Assembly: GCA_030041985.1 (NCBI GenBank)
Contig: JASIAM010000010.1
Coordinates: 1 to 63,480, forward strand
DNA: 63,480 bases
Source: Bryobacteraceae bacterium
Lineage (GTDB): Bacteria; Acidobacteriota; Terriglobia; Bryobacterales; Bryobacteraceae
Direction of reading: 5' to 3'
In this document: positions 8,904 through 18,015 of the stretch, piece by piece
How positions within the stretch are numbered: the stretch's first letter is position 1
Layout of the letters: every line of letters starts with the position of its first letter
The notes under the pieces: generated by a model
Databases searched by the model: none
What the model was told of the DNA's origin: nothing
Seen by the model: only the letters and a program-made list of their open reading frames with translations
Translations under genes and position numbers: made by a program

Positions 8904-9920
8904 CTATAGCGTCCTGGTCGGCCTATAACCCGGCCGCGTGTGCACGCGCAACTTTTTCCCGGGATCGCTCACGATCTCGACGGCGATTTTGCGGAACCCC
9001 TCGTTGGGGTTGGGCGCGGGATAGTAGGTGATGGTATAGGAGTTGCCCAAGTCTTCGCGAATACTCTCGAAAGCCTCCACCTGCTTCTGCCAGGTTCGCG
9101 CCCAATAGGCTTTGCCCCCGGTGCGCTGGGCAATGCGGCGCAGCGCCGAACTGGAAATGGCGTCTTTGTTTACTTCGTTAGTTGAGATGGTATAGATAGC
9201 GATGCCTTCGTCCTCGGCCACCGCGCGCACGTCATCGGGCGCTACCATGCTGGCGTTATCCGGGCCATTGGAAAACACGATCACCACCTTGCGCCCGGGC
9301 ACCTTGGCGGCATCGCGTAAAGTGAGCAGCAGGGCGTTATAGAGCGCGGTGTCATCGCCCGCGACCGAGCGGCGCAGCCCATTGATAGCGTCGTTGTGAT
9401 CGCGCGTCAGCAAAGCGCCGCGCGACAGGTTGCGGCTGAACGTATACATAGCTACCGAATCGGCGCGATCGAGGCCACGCACAAAATCGGCGATCGCGTC
9501 TTCGGCATAGACGAAGCCGCGATACATGAAATTGCTGGTGTCAAAGAGAATAAAAACGTTAGTGCCCGTAAAGGCATCGGGGCGATCGAGAGCGAGGGGT
9601 CCCGTTGGAGCTTCCTCTGTTTCCAGCAGGGGACGCGTCTTGCCATCCTCCGCCACTTCCACAGGTGCTTTGGCGCCTTCCGCAAAAGTGTTCAGCTTTT
9701 GCAGAATGCCATCTTCATAGATCCGAAAATCGACGGGCTTGAGGCCGTTGATGTAATGATTCCGGCTATCGGTAACGGTGAAGGACAAAACCACCATATC
9801 GACCTTCACCTTGAAGACGGGCCGGCGTCCGTCTTCCTGGGCGCGCAACGTATTCGAGAAGGTCAGGGGCAAGGCCGAACCCGCGGCCCAACCGAAGAAT
9901 CCTCTACGCGAAACGATCAT
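8904..9920 (-). CDS. VWFA-related acidobacterial domain protein, exported
   Basis: Matches the acidobacterial VWFA-related family (TIGR03436 type): an N-terminal region DMVVLSFTVTDSRNHYINGL followed by DFRIYEDGILQKLNTF, then a von Willebrand A fold (TNVFILFDTSNFM...) and a C-terminal TITYYPAPNPNEGFRKIAVE segment. The MIDAS motif DxSxS is incomplete: Asp127 and Ser129 are present but Phe131 occupies the third position. A twin-arginine-like signal SRRGFFGWAAG starts at residue 4. The start is set at ATG 9920 because the export signal begins there; in-frame codons further upstream have no homology. It probably works outside the cytoplasm in protein binding. The middle gene of a three-gene run (9955-13353, 8904-9920, 8115-8897). 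Confidence 0.85.
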   Translation of the reverse strand: MIVSRRGFFGWAAGSALPLTFSNTLRAQEDGRRPVFKVKVDMVVLSFTVTDSRNHYINGLKPVDFRIYEDGILQKLNTFAEGAKAPVEVAEDGKTRPLLETEEAPTGPLALDRPDAFTGTNVFILFDTSNFMYRGFVYAEDAIADFVRGLDRADSVAMYTFSRNLSRGALLTRDHNDAINGLRRSVAGDDTALYNALLLTLRDAAKVPGRKVVIVFSNGPDNASMVAPDDVRAVAEDEGIAIYTISTNEVNKDAISSSALRRIAQRTGGKAYWARTWQKQVEAFESIREDLGNSYTITYYPAPNPNEGFRKIAVEIVSDPGKKLRVHTRPGYRPTRTL

Positions 9921-9954
9921 ATTGTTGTACCTGTTTTCTAATCGTCCGAGAATC

Positions 9955-12900
9955 CTATAGCGCGGCTTTCTGGTCCGTGGCAACAGCGGCACGGCTCTTA
10001 GCGCGGGCATCTTCCCCGACCAGCCGGAGCGATTTTAGCACAGCCGGCCAGTCTTCCAGATGCGAGGCGAAGATGTGCTCCACCAGTTGGCCGGTCCATT
10101 CGGGAATGCGCACGTTCAGCTCCGCGGGACGTATGGCAAGTTCATCGGCCAGCGCGGCCCAATAGAGGGTGTTGGATTCCCAACTCTCCGCCATGATCCG
10201 GCTGGAATAACCCATCAGCGTGGGAAACGTGCGGAGGTTCATCAGCTCCGGCTCGTACGAGTTGGCCAGCGTGGGCTTGGGCGTGCCAAAGGTTCGCGAA
10301 ATCACCTCGTAATTAATTTGCTTGGGAAATTCCTCGGCCAGTTGGCGAATTTCGGCCGCGAGCGGAGACGCAGACCCGGCGGACTGTGCCTCTTGCGTCG
10401 AGGCCATTTTTCGGCCTAAAAGGAAGAGTTCGGCGGGAGTCACCCGGTCAATGGCTTCTTTTACGTCACCCTGTTCCAACAAGTGCTGCACCTCGCGGGT
10501 ACGGGCCGGGGAGGCCAGTTCCGAAAGATCCGCCAGCACTGGCGTGCGCAGTCCGGCGTCAAACGCCGATTCGGCCAGCAACTCGCGGCCGTAGCGGATA
10601 TGCAGCCCCACCCAGTGCACCTGTGATGGAGTGACATTCCACCAGCGCGGAATTTTGGCGCTGAGAATCATTTGCGGGACCAGATCCGTCCAGATCAGCG
10701 CCTGGGTTTGCGCCGGAATCAGGAAATTCTGCTCGGCTTCCGCTAAAGCGTACGGCAAAGTGGACAGCGAACCCACCAGCCGGCCGCCTGCGCTCGAAGG
10801 CCATCCCGATCCGAGCACTTCGGTAGAGCGCCACAGATGATTGCCCCCTTGCGCGCCGATAAAATCGTGGCTGCGCACGAACACGGAGTTGGTATAGAGC
10901 ACCTGCGATCCGGGCGGCGCATAGTAGGCGTAGTTGTACGCCACCAGCGTATCGCGCAACAGCGGCGCGAGGAGCCCGCGCACGTCTTTCAATTTTTCCG
11001 CATCGTTGCCAGCCTTCTCGACCACCGCGCGAAGATTCAATCGCCGCTGATCTTCAATATGCTTGTCGACCCAATAGCCGAAGGCCACTGACGTCTTCTC
11101 CGCGCTCGAAAGCGCCTGGCGAGGGAGTTGGATCTCCGAGATGCGTCCGGTAAGCCTGGCGATGAGCGCGTTGTTCGGCTTTTCCCCGCGGGCCACGCCG
11201 TCCAGTTGGTCGGCAAGCTGGAAGAGGGTGTCCAGCGAGATAATACGCTGCGCTTCCAGAATTCGCAAAATCTCCTGTTCGACCTGATCGCGCGCCTCGG
11301 TGTCTTCGGAAGATGCGGCACCCGCAAGCAGATCTACCAACTGCTCTTGCGGATCATTTTCCTTGGCGGCACTTTGCCCCTTTGGGACCGCGCTTACGAG
11401 CAGCTTGAGGCCACTGCGGCCCGCATCGAAAAGCTCGCGGTCATTGCGCACTTGCGCGAAAGAGGCGATCAGCGTGGAAAAGACAGGATCGGCCTTGGCA
11501 GCCGGCATCGACTGCTGGCGCACGAGAATCTGCCACAGCCCCACCAGCGAGTCGAAAACCCCAGCCGTATCGGAACGGAATTCGACATCGCGTAAGCGCG
11601 AGATGGCCTCCGCCGTATCCAAGTATTGTCCGATCGACTGATTGCTCAAATCGCGTGATTCGCTGAAAATTGCGTACTGGCTGCCGTATGTGCGATACGC
11701 GCGCACCAGACGTGTCACAGTGGCCGCATCGAGCGGTTGCGCGCGATTGCGGTCGAGGTCCGAGAGCGCCATGAAAACCTTTAGCGGCTCGTTTTCCGCG
11801 GCCTTGCGGCATAGAGCGAACAGGGCTTCGATGACATCATCGGGTTCTTTCCAGGAAATGGCCAGCTTTTGCAATTTGAGATCGGTTTTGGCCTGGGGAC
11901 TGTTGCTGAACAGCGTCTTCCACACTTCGATGCCGCCGGGGATGTGGGGCTTGCCGTTGGGATCGAGGCGCAGGCGAGTGGTGAGCAGCATCATGTCCGT
12001 GTTGGAGCGGAAAACCGGCCTTGCGGGACCCGGACTCGTGATCCGGCCACGGATGGCCGAATAAAACCGCTTCATACGCGCGGGATCGGTGAGGTAATCG
12101 CGCACCGGCCCATTGATACGCGCCAAGGCGTCGTAGAGACTAGCGAGCCAGCCATCGTCTTTGGGGAGAAGCTTATCGAAGAAGGCTCCCCCCTGGTCGG
12201 GCGATACACCCACCAGGTCAGCCCACGCGCCTTTAGAGGTTTGGCCGCCAGGAACGACGGCTTTCCCTTGCCGGACTTCGAACATGCCACCGAAAAAGTC
12301 CAATACGTGGGAGTACGCGCGCAGCCGGCTGAATGTGGAAGCCTTGCGGAGAGCGTCGGCGGTTTCGCTATCGAGCTTGGAGAAACCGAGGTAGAGGCGG
12401 CAGATGGCCGGATCGCCCAGAAAGGTTTCGAGGAAATCCGGCATCGCTTTGCCTTTTTCCTGCGGACCGAGCCAATATTCGGGACCAAATAAAACCGGCA
12501 CCAGAGTGGGGTGAAAATCGTAGCTGAAGGGGCGGTTGGTGCGCATCGCCTGCTCCAGTTCGTTGACGGGGAAACCGGAATCGGTAGTAATGAAAGCGCG
12601 GGTAGCGTTGACGGTTTCCAGAATCACGTCCGACCCGCAGCCGCCGCGCATGCGGAAGCCCAGAATGCGCAGCAGGTCTGCCCCCTTCGGCGATTCGCAG
12701 TTGGGAACCTCAATTACTTTCTTGTCGCCTGCCAGTTCCTGCAGCTCGCGGGCTTGGGAAATGTAGCGATGTACCAGCTTCAGATATTCGGTTTGTTCCA
12801 GTTCGTCGTTGCTGTGCGAGGCCTGGTAGCCGTTGGTAACGACATTGCGTGCCAGAGCGCTGAGGACCTCGCCGGGGCTAGTCTCGGGGGGCATGGCCGC

Positions 12901-13353
12901 CATACGGGCAAAGGAGCGGAGCGGGCCGGGAATCGCGATCGTAGGTCTCGTCTCGGAGGCGGGAGACCCCAGTTTCAGATTGCTGCCGGTAATCGCCCGG
13001 TAAGCTTCCAGATCGCGGGACGCTGCCGCCTGGTCACCGGCCTCAAGATCAAGAGCCGCCAACCGCCGTGCCACCGACGCAGCGCCTGCCAGATCGTTAC
13101 GCTGGCGCAGCAAGGACAACAGCCGGTTATCCATCTGACGGCTGGCCGGATCGCCATAACGCTCCAGAAAGGCGGCATAAGCAGCCAAGGCCGCAGTATC
13201 GTTCGGGCGCTCTTCCGCGGCGCGGGCCAGAGTAGCGCGCGCGCCTGCGATATCGCCGGCAGTTTCCAGCTTGCGGATCGAGCCGGAATTCTGCCCAAAT
13301 GCCGCGCTTACCAAAACGAAAACGAATAAGCTGTGTACGCGAGGAATTCTCAT
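9955..13353 (-). CDS. Very large secreted protein of unknown function, N-terminal TPR-like
   Basis: 1132 residues with a signal peptide (MRIPRVHSLFVFVLVSAAFGQ). Residues 25-150 look like TPR-type helical repeats (GDIAGARATLARAAEERP, AGAASVARRLAALDLEAGD). The rest is largely helical by composition and matches no family I recognise. One stretch (about residues 815-860) reads YNYAYYAPPGSQVLYTNSVF followed by a region rich in Gly and Trp. It lies 34 bp upstream of the VWFA gene and may be part of the same transcript. The start codon follows a perfect palindrome and a long nested hairpin (13354-13408). This is a real gene by length and coding pattern, but its function cannot be assigned. Confidence 0.8.
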   Translation of the reverse strand: MRIPRVHSLFVFVLVSAAFGQNSGSIRKLETAGDIAGARATLARAAEERPNDTAALAAYAAFLERYGDPASRQMDNRLLSLLRQRNDLAGAASVARRLAALDLEAGDQAAASRDLEAYRAITGSNLKLGSPASETRPTIAIPGPLRSFARMAAMPPETSPGEVLSALARNVVTNGYQASHSNDELEQTEYLKLVHRYISQARELQELAGDKKVIEVPNCESPKGADLLRILGFRMRGGCGSDVILETVNATRAFITTDSGFPVNELEQAMRTNRPFSYDFHPTLVPVLFGPEYWLGPQEKGKAMPDFLETFLGDPAICRLYLGFSKLDSETADALRKASTFSRLRAYSHVLDFFGGMFEVRQGKAVVPGGQTSKGAWADLVGVSPDQGGAFFDKLLPKDDGWLASLYDALARINGPVRDYLTDPARMKRFYSAIRGRITSPGPARPVFRSNTDMMLLTTRLRLDPNGKPHIPGGIEVWKTLFSNSPQAKTDLKLQKLAISWKEPDDVIEALFALCRKAAENEPLKVFMALSDLDRNRAQPLDAATVTRLVRAYRTYGSQYAIFSESRDLSNQSIGQYLDTAEAISRLRDVEFRSDTAGVFDSLVGLWQILVRQQSMPAAKADPVFSTLIASFAQVRNDRELFDAGRSGLKLLVSAVPKGQSAAKENDPQEQLVDLLAGAASSEDTEARDQVEQEILRILEAQRIISLDTLFQLADQLDGVARGEKPNNALIARLTGRISEIQLPRQALSSAEKTSVAFGYWVDKHIEDQRRLNLRAVVEKAGNDAEKLKDVRGLLAPLLRDTLVAYNYAYYAPPGSQVLYTNSVFVRSHDFIGAQGGNHLWRSTEVLGSGWPSSAGGRLVGSLSTLPYALAEAEQNFLIPAQTQALIWTDLVPQMILSAKIPRWWNVTPSQVHWVGLHIRYGRELLAESAFDAGLRTPVLADLSELASPARTREVQHLLEQGDVKEAIDRVTPAELFLLGRKMASTQEAQSAGSASPLAAEIRQLAEEFPKQINYEVISRTFGTPKPTLANSYEPELMNLRTFPTLMGYSSRIMAESWESNTLYWAALADELAIRPAELNVRIPEWTGQLVEHIFASHLEDWPAVLKSLRLVGEDARAKSRAAVATDQKAAL

Positions 13354-13408
13354 GGTAGGCCTACCTTTGGCGAAAATCTACCATGGCGAACCATGACTTC
13401 GCGATTTT
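13354..13408 (-). promoter_or_regulatory. Palindrome and nested hairpin in leader of the 1132-residue protein gene
   Basis: Directly before the start codon is a perfect 12-bp palindrome GGTAGGCCTACC (13354-13365) that contains the purine-rich ribosome-binding stretch. Further upstream, CATGG/CCATG (13382-13386, 13391-13395) closes a TTCG tetraloop on the minus strand, nested inside AAAATC/GATTTT (13373-13378, 13403-13408). The arrangement suggests a structured leader or operator; no known element was recognised. Confidence 0.4.
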
Positions 13409-13511
13409 AGCTAAACAGCGCCCCCGCTGCAATGTGCCGGATGTAAAAACGTACACCCGGCACGCGATGTTTGGTACTACCGGTTAGCGGCTGGCCCTCA
13501 CGGGCGCAGCA

Positions 13512-16500
13512 TCAGAATTGGAAGCGAGCCACCAACTGCCCTTGCCGCGGCGCGCTGAATACCGTTCCCGTGTTGATGTATCCGAACCCTGAGGTGGTTT
13601 GACCAGCCGAGTTGGTCAATTGCGGTAACAGGGCGTTTGTCGCAGTGGGGTTGTTCGGTTCTGTGCGGTTGAAAATGTTGGTGAACTCGGCGCGAATTTG
13701 CAGGTTCGCGCGTTCTTTAATCCGGAAGATCCGGCCCAGGCTCATGTCCTCCGCGGGCCGGCGCTGGTAGCGGTAATTGTCATAATAGGCCGCAGCCGTG
13801 CCCCATTGCCCCGGGCCCGGATTCACCCATGCCGCTGGATTCAGCACGAAGGTTGTGTTGGGGTTGTAGCAGTGGCAGTTAATGTCAACGGTATACAAGG
13901 GGACCCCTGGCACTCGATTCATGTACGTTCCTCCAGTCGTACCCGCCACACCCGTCTGCCGGAAAAGCAATTGAGCCAGGCCGTTCGTTGCGGTCGGCGA
14001 CATGATGGGCAGACCGCTGGAGTATCGCAACACCGCGCTTACCTGCCAATTGCTCGCGACCCATCCCAAAACCTTATTGCCTAGAAAACCACGGCCCGCC
14101 AGCTTCGGAGTAGTATAGATTCCCGAGAATACGAACAGGTACGGTTGATCGAGACCCGATAGATACCGGTTCTGGGCGTGATTGAATACATCGTTGGTAG
14201 CGGGAGTAACCGGCGATAAGGTGGAGACATCTCCTTCCGTGCCCTCTGCGAAGCTCTTGCTCCAGGTAAAGGAACTCTGAAACTCGAAGTTGTGGGACAC
14301 CCGCTTGGTGGCCTTGGCTTGCAGTGAGTTGTACCAGTTATCGCCATCCGGCGCCCAGTGCATATTATTGATGTTGCCGAATTGGGGAAAGGGGCGCAGG
14401 GACTGCGAGACGCTGGCAGTCAGCGGGAACCCCGGATAGGGCGGATTCCCAAATCCGGCGGCAATGGCAGTGGGCGAGTTGAGCTGAAGGCCCAGCAATG
14501 TTAAATCATTCTGATTATTCAGGCTCAGTCCGTGGGCGGCCAGAATCTGGGGCGTTATGCAGTTGAGACATGACAAGTACGCCGAGTTCCAGTAAGCACC
14601 GCGATTGCCCACATAAGCGGCTTCCACCATCAGATTCGGGGCGATTTCCCGCTGAACCCCCACGCTCCAGGAAAAGATTCGCGCCGGCTTTCCTGCGTTC
14701 TGATCGATTTGCTGCGCCGGCGACGCGATGGTCCCTGCAAGCGGAACCTGGCCGGTATAGAAATTCGGCCAGGCAACTTTGTACGGCATTCCTTGAGCCA
14801 TGGTAAATGCGGGAGTGCCGAATGCCGGCGCGTTGTACAAGTATTCCGAACCCGTAGAATAGGCATTGAGAGCATCATCGCTGGTGGTGTAATAAGATAC
14901 TCCCGCGCCTGCCCTAAATACTGTCTTGGGAGTAAATTGATAGGCAAGTCCCAGCCGCGGGCCAAAGGCGTACGGATAGTTATGGGCCAAGTTGCAGTTA
15001 CAATGCCCCGGCCCGTAGCCGTTAAAAGTCACTGCTCCGGGTAAGTTTCCCGCGGCCGGATTGGGTGTGCTGGGTGAGAAGTACGGGATCATGCCGTACC
15101 CCTCTTTCAGATAAGTCTCGAAGTCGTACCGAAGACCATAATCGAAAGTGATCTTGCGAGTGACTTTCCAGGAGTCTTGTGCAAACCCGGAAAGCGAATG
15201 ATTGCCTAACCGGCTGACCGACGGTACGGCGTCATATCCGTTGTCCACAGCGCCTAACAGGAAACTCGCATAAGGAAAACCAGGCGTGCCGCCGTTGAGA
15301 GCCTGGCCATTGGTGGAAGGAAGCCCAGACTCAGTGGCACTAAATACCAGCCAGCCATTGGCATAAGTCTGATTGTTCCCTTGATAACCTTCCACAATTA
15401 ACTCGCCGCCGAACTTATAGGTATGGTTTCCACGCACCCAGGTGAGGCTGGTGGCTCCCGTCGGTTTTAAGTTAATGATCCGCGCGGCGATCCCAGGTCC
15501 CATACCGGCCATACCGCCTTGCCCGCCACAGGTCAAACCCGAGGTTACGCAGAGACCTTGGAGCGAGGGGAATAGATTCGTGTTGGTACCGGTAAGCCCG
15601 ATTCCGGTAGCCGGATTATAGGATGCGACCGGCTCATCGTCATCCAGATAAACCAAACCCGCTCCCAAGTGGAGTAAGAGGGTTGGCGTCAGGGTCTGAT
15701 CAAAATTCAGCCTTGTCGTATTCGCAACGACATGGGAAGGCACAGCGGTAGTGATCGGAAAGGAGAATGGTCCGTTGTTCGGTGTGCTGGTGGATGTTCT
15801 CGACCAATAGCCCGAAAGCTTCGAAGTGGAGCTGATCTGATAATCCATTTTCAGAGATGGAATCATCGTCAGTGTGGGGTTCACATAGGTATTGAGATAG
15901 TTATTGATAAGTCCGGATTGATTGGGAAGAGGGATCAGGTTTTGGACTTTGAGGGCAACCGCATCCATTTCCGATTGGGGGATGGTGTTATTGGGAAACG
16001 GATTGCGAATGACCTGGCCGTTGTAAACGGTCTGGCTGTTCGGATCGTAAATCTCATTCTGTTGAATCGGCCGGCCGAGCGGGTCCGTACCAACGACCAG
16101 CCCCGTCAAAGCTTGACTGAAATTACCCTCACGATACTGTGCCGTGGGAACGGTAGTGGGGACGTTGTTCGTGGTAATAGTCTGGCGGAATTGTTCGAAG
16201 CTGAAGAAGAAAAAAAGCTTGTTCTTGCCATTTACGACTCTCGGTATCCACACGGGGCCGCCCAGGGTGAATCCAAAATCGTTGCGGTGCTCCGGGGGAT
16301 TGAGCAGGCCTCCGTGACCGTTGTTTGTGAAGGGCGTACCCGCGTTGAGGTCTGAGTTGACGAAATACTCGTAGGCACTGCCATGAAACTGGTTCGTACC
16401 CGACCTCATCGTCACGTTGAAAAAGCCGCCACCGACCAGTCCGTATTCGGCCGCGAAGTTACTCGTTTGTACCGAGAACTCCTGGATTGCGTCAACACTG

Positions 16501-17141
16501 GGCTGGCTCATGGATTGGGTATAAATCAAGCCGTTAGTTGCGTCCATACCCTCGACGCGCATGGATTCGGTGTTGCTCGGAAGTCCGTTGAGGCGGACAT
16601 TCGTATCGGCGTTCCAATCGGAGCCAGGGAGGACCTGGAGAACTGCATACGGATTTCGAATGCCTGCCACACCGGCACTCGAACCGGTTGCCAGGATCGG
16701 CAGGTTATCGATGTTGTCGATCGATACGTTTTGGCTGAGTTCCCCACTTTCGGTCTTGAGCAATGAGGCCTCTGCCGTCACAGTCACTGACTCAGTGTTG
16801 GTGCCTACTTCCAGCGTGACATCGACACGCAGGGTTTGCGCTACGGGAAGCACCAGGTTCTCACGAACAAACCTCTTGAATCCGGGCGCATCCACGGTCA
16901 CTTCATAAGTTCCGGTAGGTAACTGCGAGAGCGTATAGTTACCTGTGGTGGAACTGGCTGCCTGATAGACAGCCCCCGTTTCCAGATGCCGTGCTTGCAC
17001 GGGAGCGCTCGCTACTACCGCGCCTGTCTGGTCGGAAATTGTGCCGGTAATTGTGCCGCGGTCACTCTGCGCAAATACCGTAACAGCAGATGATAGTAAG
17101 ACAGTTGATAGCAAGTAAGCACACAAAATCACTCGACGCAT
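13512..17141 (-). CDS. TonB-dependent receptor, Oar-like, with carboxypeptidase-regulatory domain
   Basis: 1209 residues, outer membrane. After a signal peptide (cleavage near VFAQSDRGT) comes a carboxypeptidase-regulatory-like beta-sandwich (residues 28-110: GTITGTISDQTGAVVASAPV through TYEVTVDAPGFKRF). A plug-like domain follows (VTVTAEASLLKTESGELSQNV, MRSGTNQFHGSAYEYFVNSDLNAG), then a long beta-barrel ending in aromatic LVARFQF, the usual C-terminal outer-membrane signature. Such proteins are hugely expanded in Acidobacteria and are thought to take up oligosaccharides or peptides. A strong ribosome site AAGGGGGG precedes the ATG. GC content is visibly lower than in neighbours. No substrate-specific enzyme lies beside it, so the ligand cannot be inferred. 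Confidence 0.92.
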   Translation of the reverse strand: MRRVILCAYLLSTVLLSSAVTVFAQSDRGTITGTISDQTGAVVASAPVQARHLETGAVYQAASSTTGNYTLSQLPTGTYEVTVDAPGFKRFVRENLVLPVAQTLRVDVTLEVGTNTESVTVTAEASLLKTESGELSQNVSIDNIDNLPILATGSSAGVAGIRNPYAVLQVLPGSDWNADTNVRLNGLPSNTESMRVEGMDATNGLIYTQSMSQPSVDAIQEFSVQTSNFAAEYGLVGGGFFNVTMRSGTNQFHGSAYEYFVNSDLNAGTPFTNNGHGGLLNPPEHRNDFGFTLGGPVWIPRVVNGKNKLFFFFSFEQFRQTITTNNVPTTVPTAQYREGNFSQALTGLVVGTDPLGRPIQQNEIYDPNSQTVYNGQVIRNPFPNNTIPQSEMDAVALKVQNLIPLPNQSGLINNYLNTYVNPTLTMIPSLKMDYQISSTSKLSGYWSRTSTSTPNNGPFSFPITTAVPSHVVANTTRLNFDQTLTPTLLLHLGAGLVYLDDDEPVASYNPATGIGLTGTNTNLFPSLQGLCVTSGLTCGGQGGMAGMGPGIAARIINLKPTGATSLTWVRGNHTYKFGGELIVEGYQGNNQTYANGWLVFSATESGLPSTNGQALNGGTPGFPYASFLLGAVDNGYDAVPSVSRLGNHSLSGFAQDSWKVTRKITFDYGLRYDFETYLKEGYGMIPYFSPSTPNPAAGNLPGAVTFNGYGPGHCNCNLAHNYPYAFGPRLGLAYQFTPKTVFRAGAGVSYYTTSDDALNAYSTGSEYLYNAPAFGTPAFTMAQGMPYKVAWPNFYTGQVPLAGTIASPAQQIDQNAGKPARIFSWSVGVQREIAPNLMVEAAYVGNRGAYWNSAYLSCLNCITPQILAAHGLSLNNQNDLTLLGLQLNSPTAIAAGFGNPPYPGFPLTASVSQSLRPFPQFGNINNMHWAPDGDNWYNSLQAKATKRVSHNFEFQSSFTWSKSFAEGTEGDVSTLSPVTPATNDVFNHAQNRYLSGLDQPYLFVFSGIYTTPKLAGRGFLGNKVLGWVASNWQVSAVLRYSSGLPIMSPTATNGLAQLLFRQTGVAGTTGGTYMNRVPGVPLYTVDINCHCYNPNTTFVLNPAAWVNPGPGQWGTAAAYYDNYRYQRRPAEDMSLGRIFRIKERANLQIRAEFTNIFNRTEPNNPTATNALLPQLTNSAGQTTSGFGYINTGTVFSAPRQGQLVARFQF

Positions 17142-17433
17142 AAAGACCCCCCTTAGGATCCGGAAGCAGGAATTAAGGCCGTACCTCTAGTGCGCGCCCA
17201 TATAGTCTATGACTCTAGGCACACTACTGCTCAAAAGTCTTGTTGCTCTACTAACTTCTTTTACTGTTTCGCGATGGTATCACGAATCATCTTAATCGAC
17301 AATGCCCCATTTTACTCATGTTAATTAGAAGCAGAACGAGACGCGAAGCGGATAGAATAAGAGGGCGAGCGCTGACTTTAGAACTGCCAGTGAATGAGAC
17401 GCGTTGGGTTAGTTGCCGCTGCTGCCGCAACGG
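17142..17433. other. Non-coding stretch between receptor gene and gene remnant
   Basis: About 290 bp with no plausible gene. It is AT-richer than its surroundings and must hold the promoter of the TonB-dependent receptor on the minus strand; no convincing -35/-10 pair could be singled out. No repeat or hairpin stands out. Confidence 0.5.
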
Positions 17434-17501
17434 CTACCGCATTCTATCGGCAGCCTGTTGCATAGCCAGAGAGTTTTTGTAGGCCTGGTCCTGCGTGGGC
17501 C
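17434..17501 (-). pseudogene. Remnant of a duplicated gene tail (last 22 codons)
   Basis: Immediately after the stop codon of the 17502-17981 gene, the minus strand reads GPTQDQAYKNSLAMQQAADRMR and then a stop. This closely copies the last 22 residues of the gene at 18016-18843 (GPMQDQAYKNSLAMKQRADAMR): 18 of 22 residues are the same, and the DNA is clearly related. No start or upstream part of the copy survives, so it is a gene remnant. The 159-residue gene appears to have replaced the body of a tandem paralogue. Confidence 0.75.
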
Positions 17502-17981
17502 CTACCATCCTCCAACATAGCGGTACTTCAGTTTGTGCTGCTTGCCCCCGAGCTCGTAGCCGTAGATCCAAAGCGAATTCCCGTCGATCTCGGCGGTGTA
17601 GTTTCCCGGGCTGAGCGTAGTGCAGCGACGGAATCCAGATTGACACCACACCGTTATCCGCCGTCCGTCCGACATTATCGCGTGAACGTAAGCCTGCGGG
17701 ATGGATCGCAGCACCGTCCTCGGCGGTGACCCTGGTGAAGTTGTGGTGGTGCAGTTAGTGGTCCCGTTTGCGGTCGCGACTCCGCCGATCCCGGTCGCGG
17801 TTGCCGTACCGTTGCAATTCGTAGTTGATTGCGATGCCGTCCCTGGGACAGTGTATGTCACCTGGCGCTCGCTCGTTTGAGTATCCACAACCTGGATCTG
17901 TATTTTAGGCTTGTCTTTCCCCTGGGCGGCCATCGTTAGCAGGACTGCACACCCCGTCAGTATCAGCTCTGTACGTCTCAT
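17502..17981 (-). CDS. Small secreted protein, Thr/Asn/Gly-rich, unknown function
   Basis: 159 residues with a hydrophobic N-terminal segment (MRRTELILTGCAVLLTMAAQG) that acts as a signal peptide; Cys11 lies inside the hydrophobic core and is not a convincing lipobox. The middle is low-complexity, rich in Thr, Asn and Gly (TATGIGGVATANGTTNCTTT). The C-terminal half (AYVHAIMSDGRRITVWCQSGF to GNYTAEIDGNSLWIYG) looks like a small beta-rich domain. Paired Cys residues suggest disulfides and an extracytoplasmic site. It ends directly against the gene-tail remnant at 17434-17501. No family was recognised. Confidence 0.6.
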   Translation of the reverse strand: MRRTELILTGCAVLLTMAAQGKDKPKIQIQVVDTQTSERQVTYTVPGTASQSTTNCNGTATATGIGGVATANGTTNCTTTTSPGSPPRTVLRSIPQAYVHAIMSDGRRITVWCQSGFRRCTTLSPGNYTAEIDGNSLWIYGYELGGKQHKLKYRYVGGW

Positions 17982-18015
17982 TGGGACCTATTGAATTTTG
18001 GTCGCTCCTGCGCTG

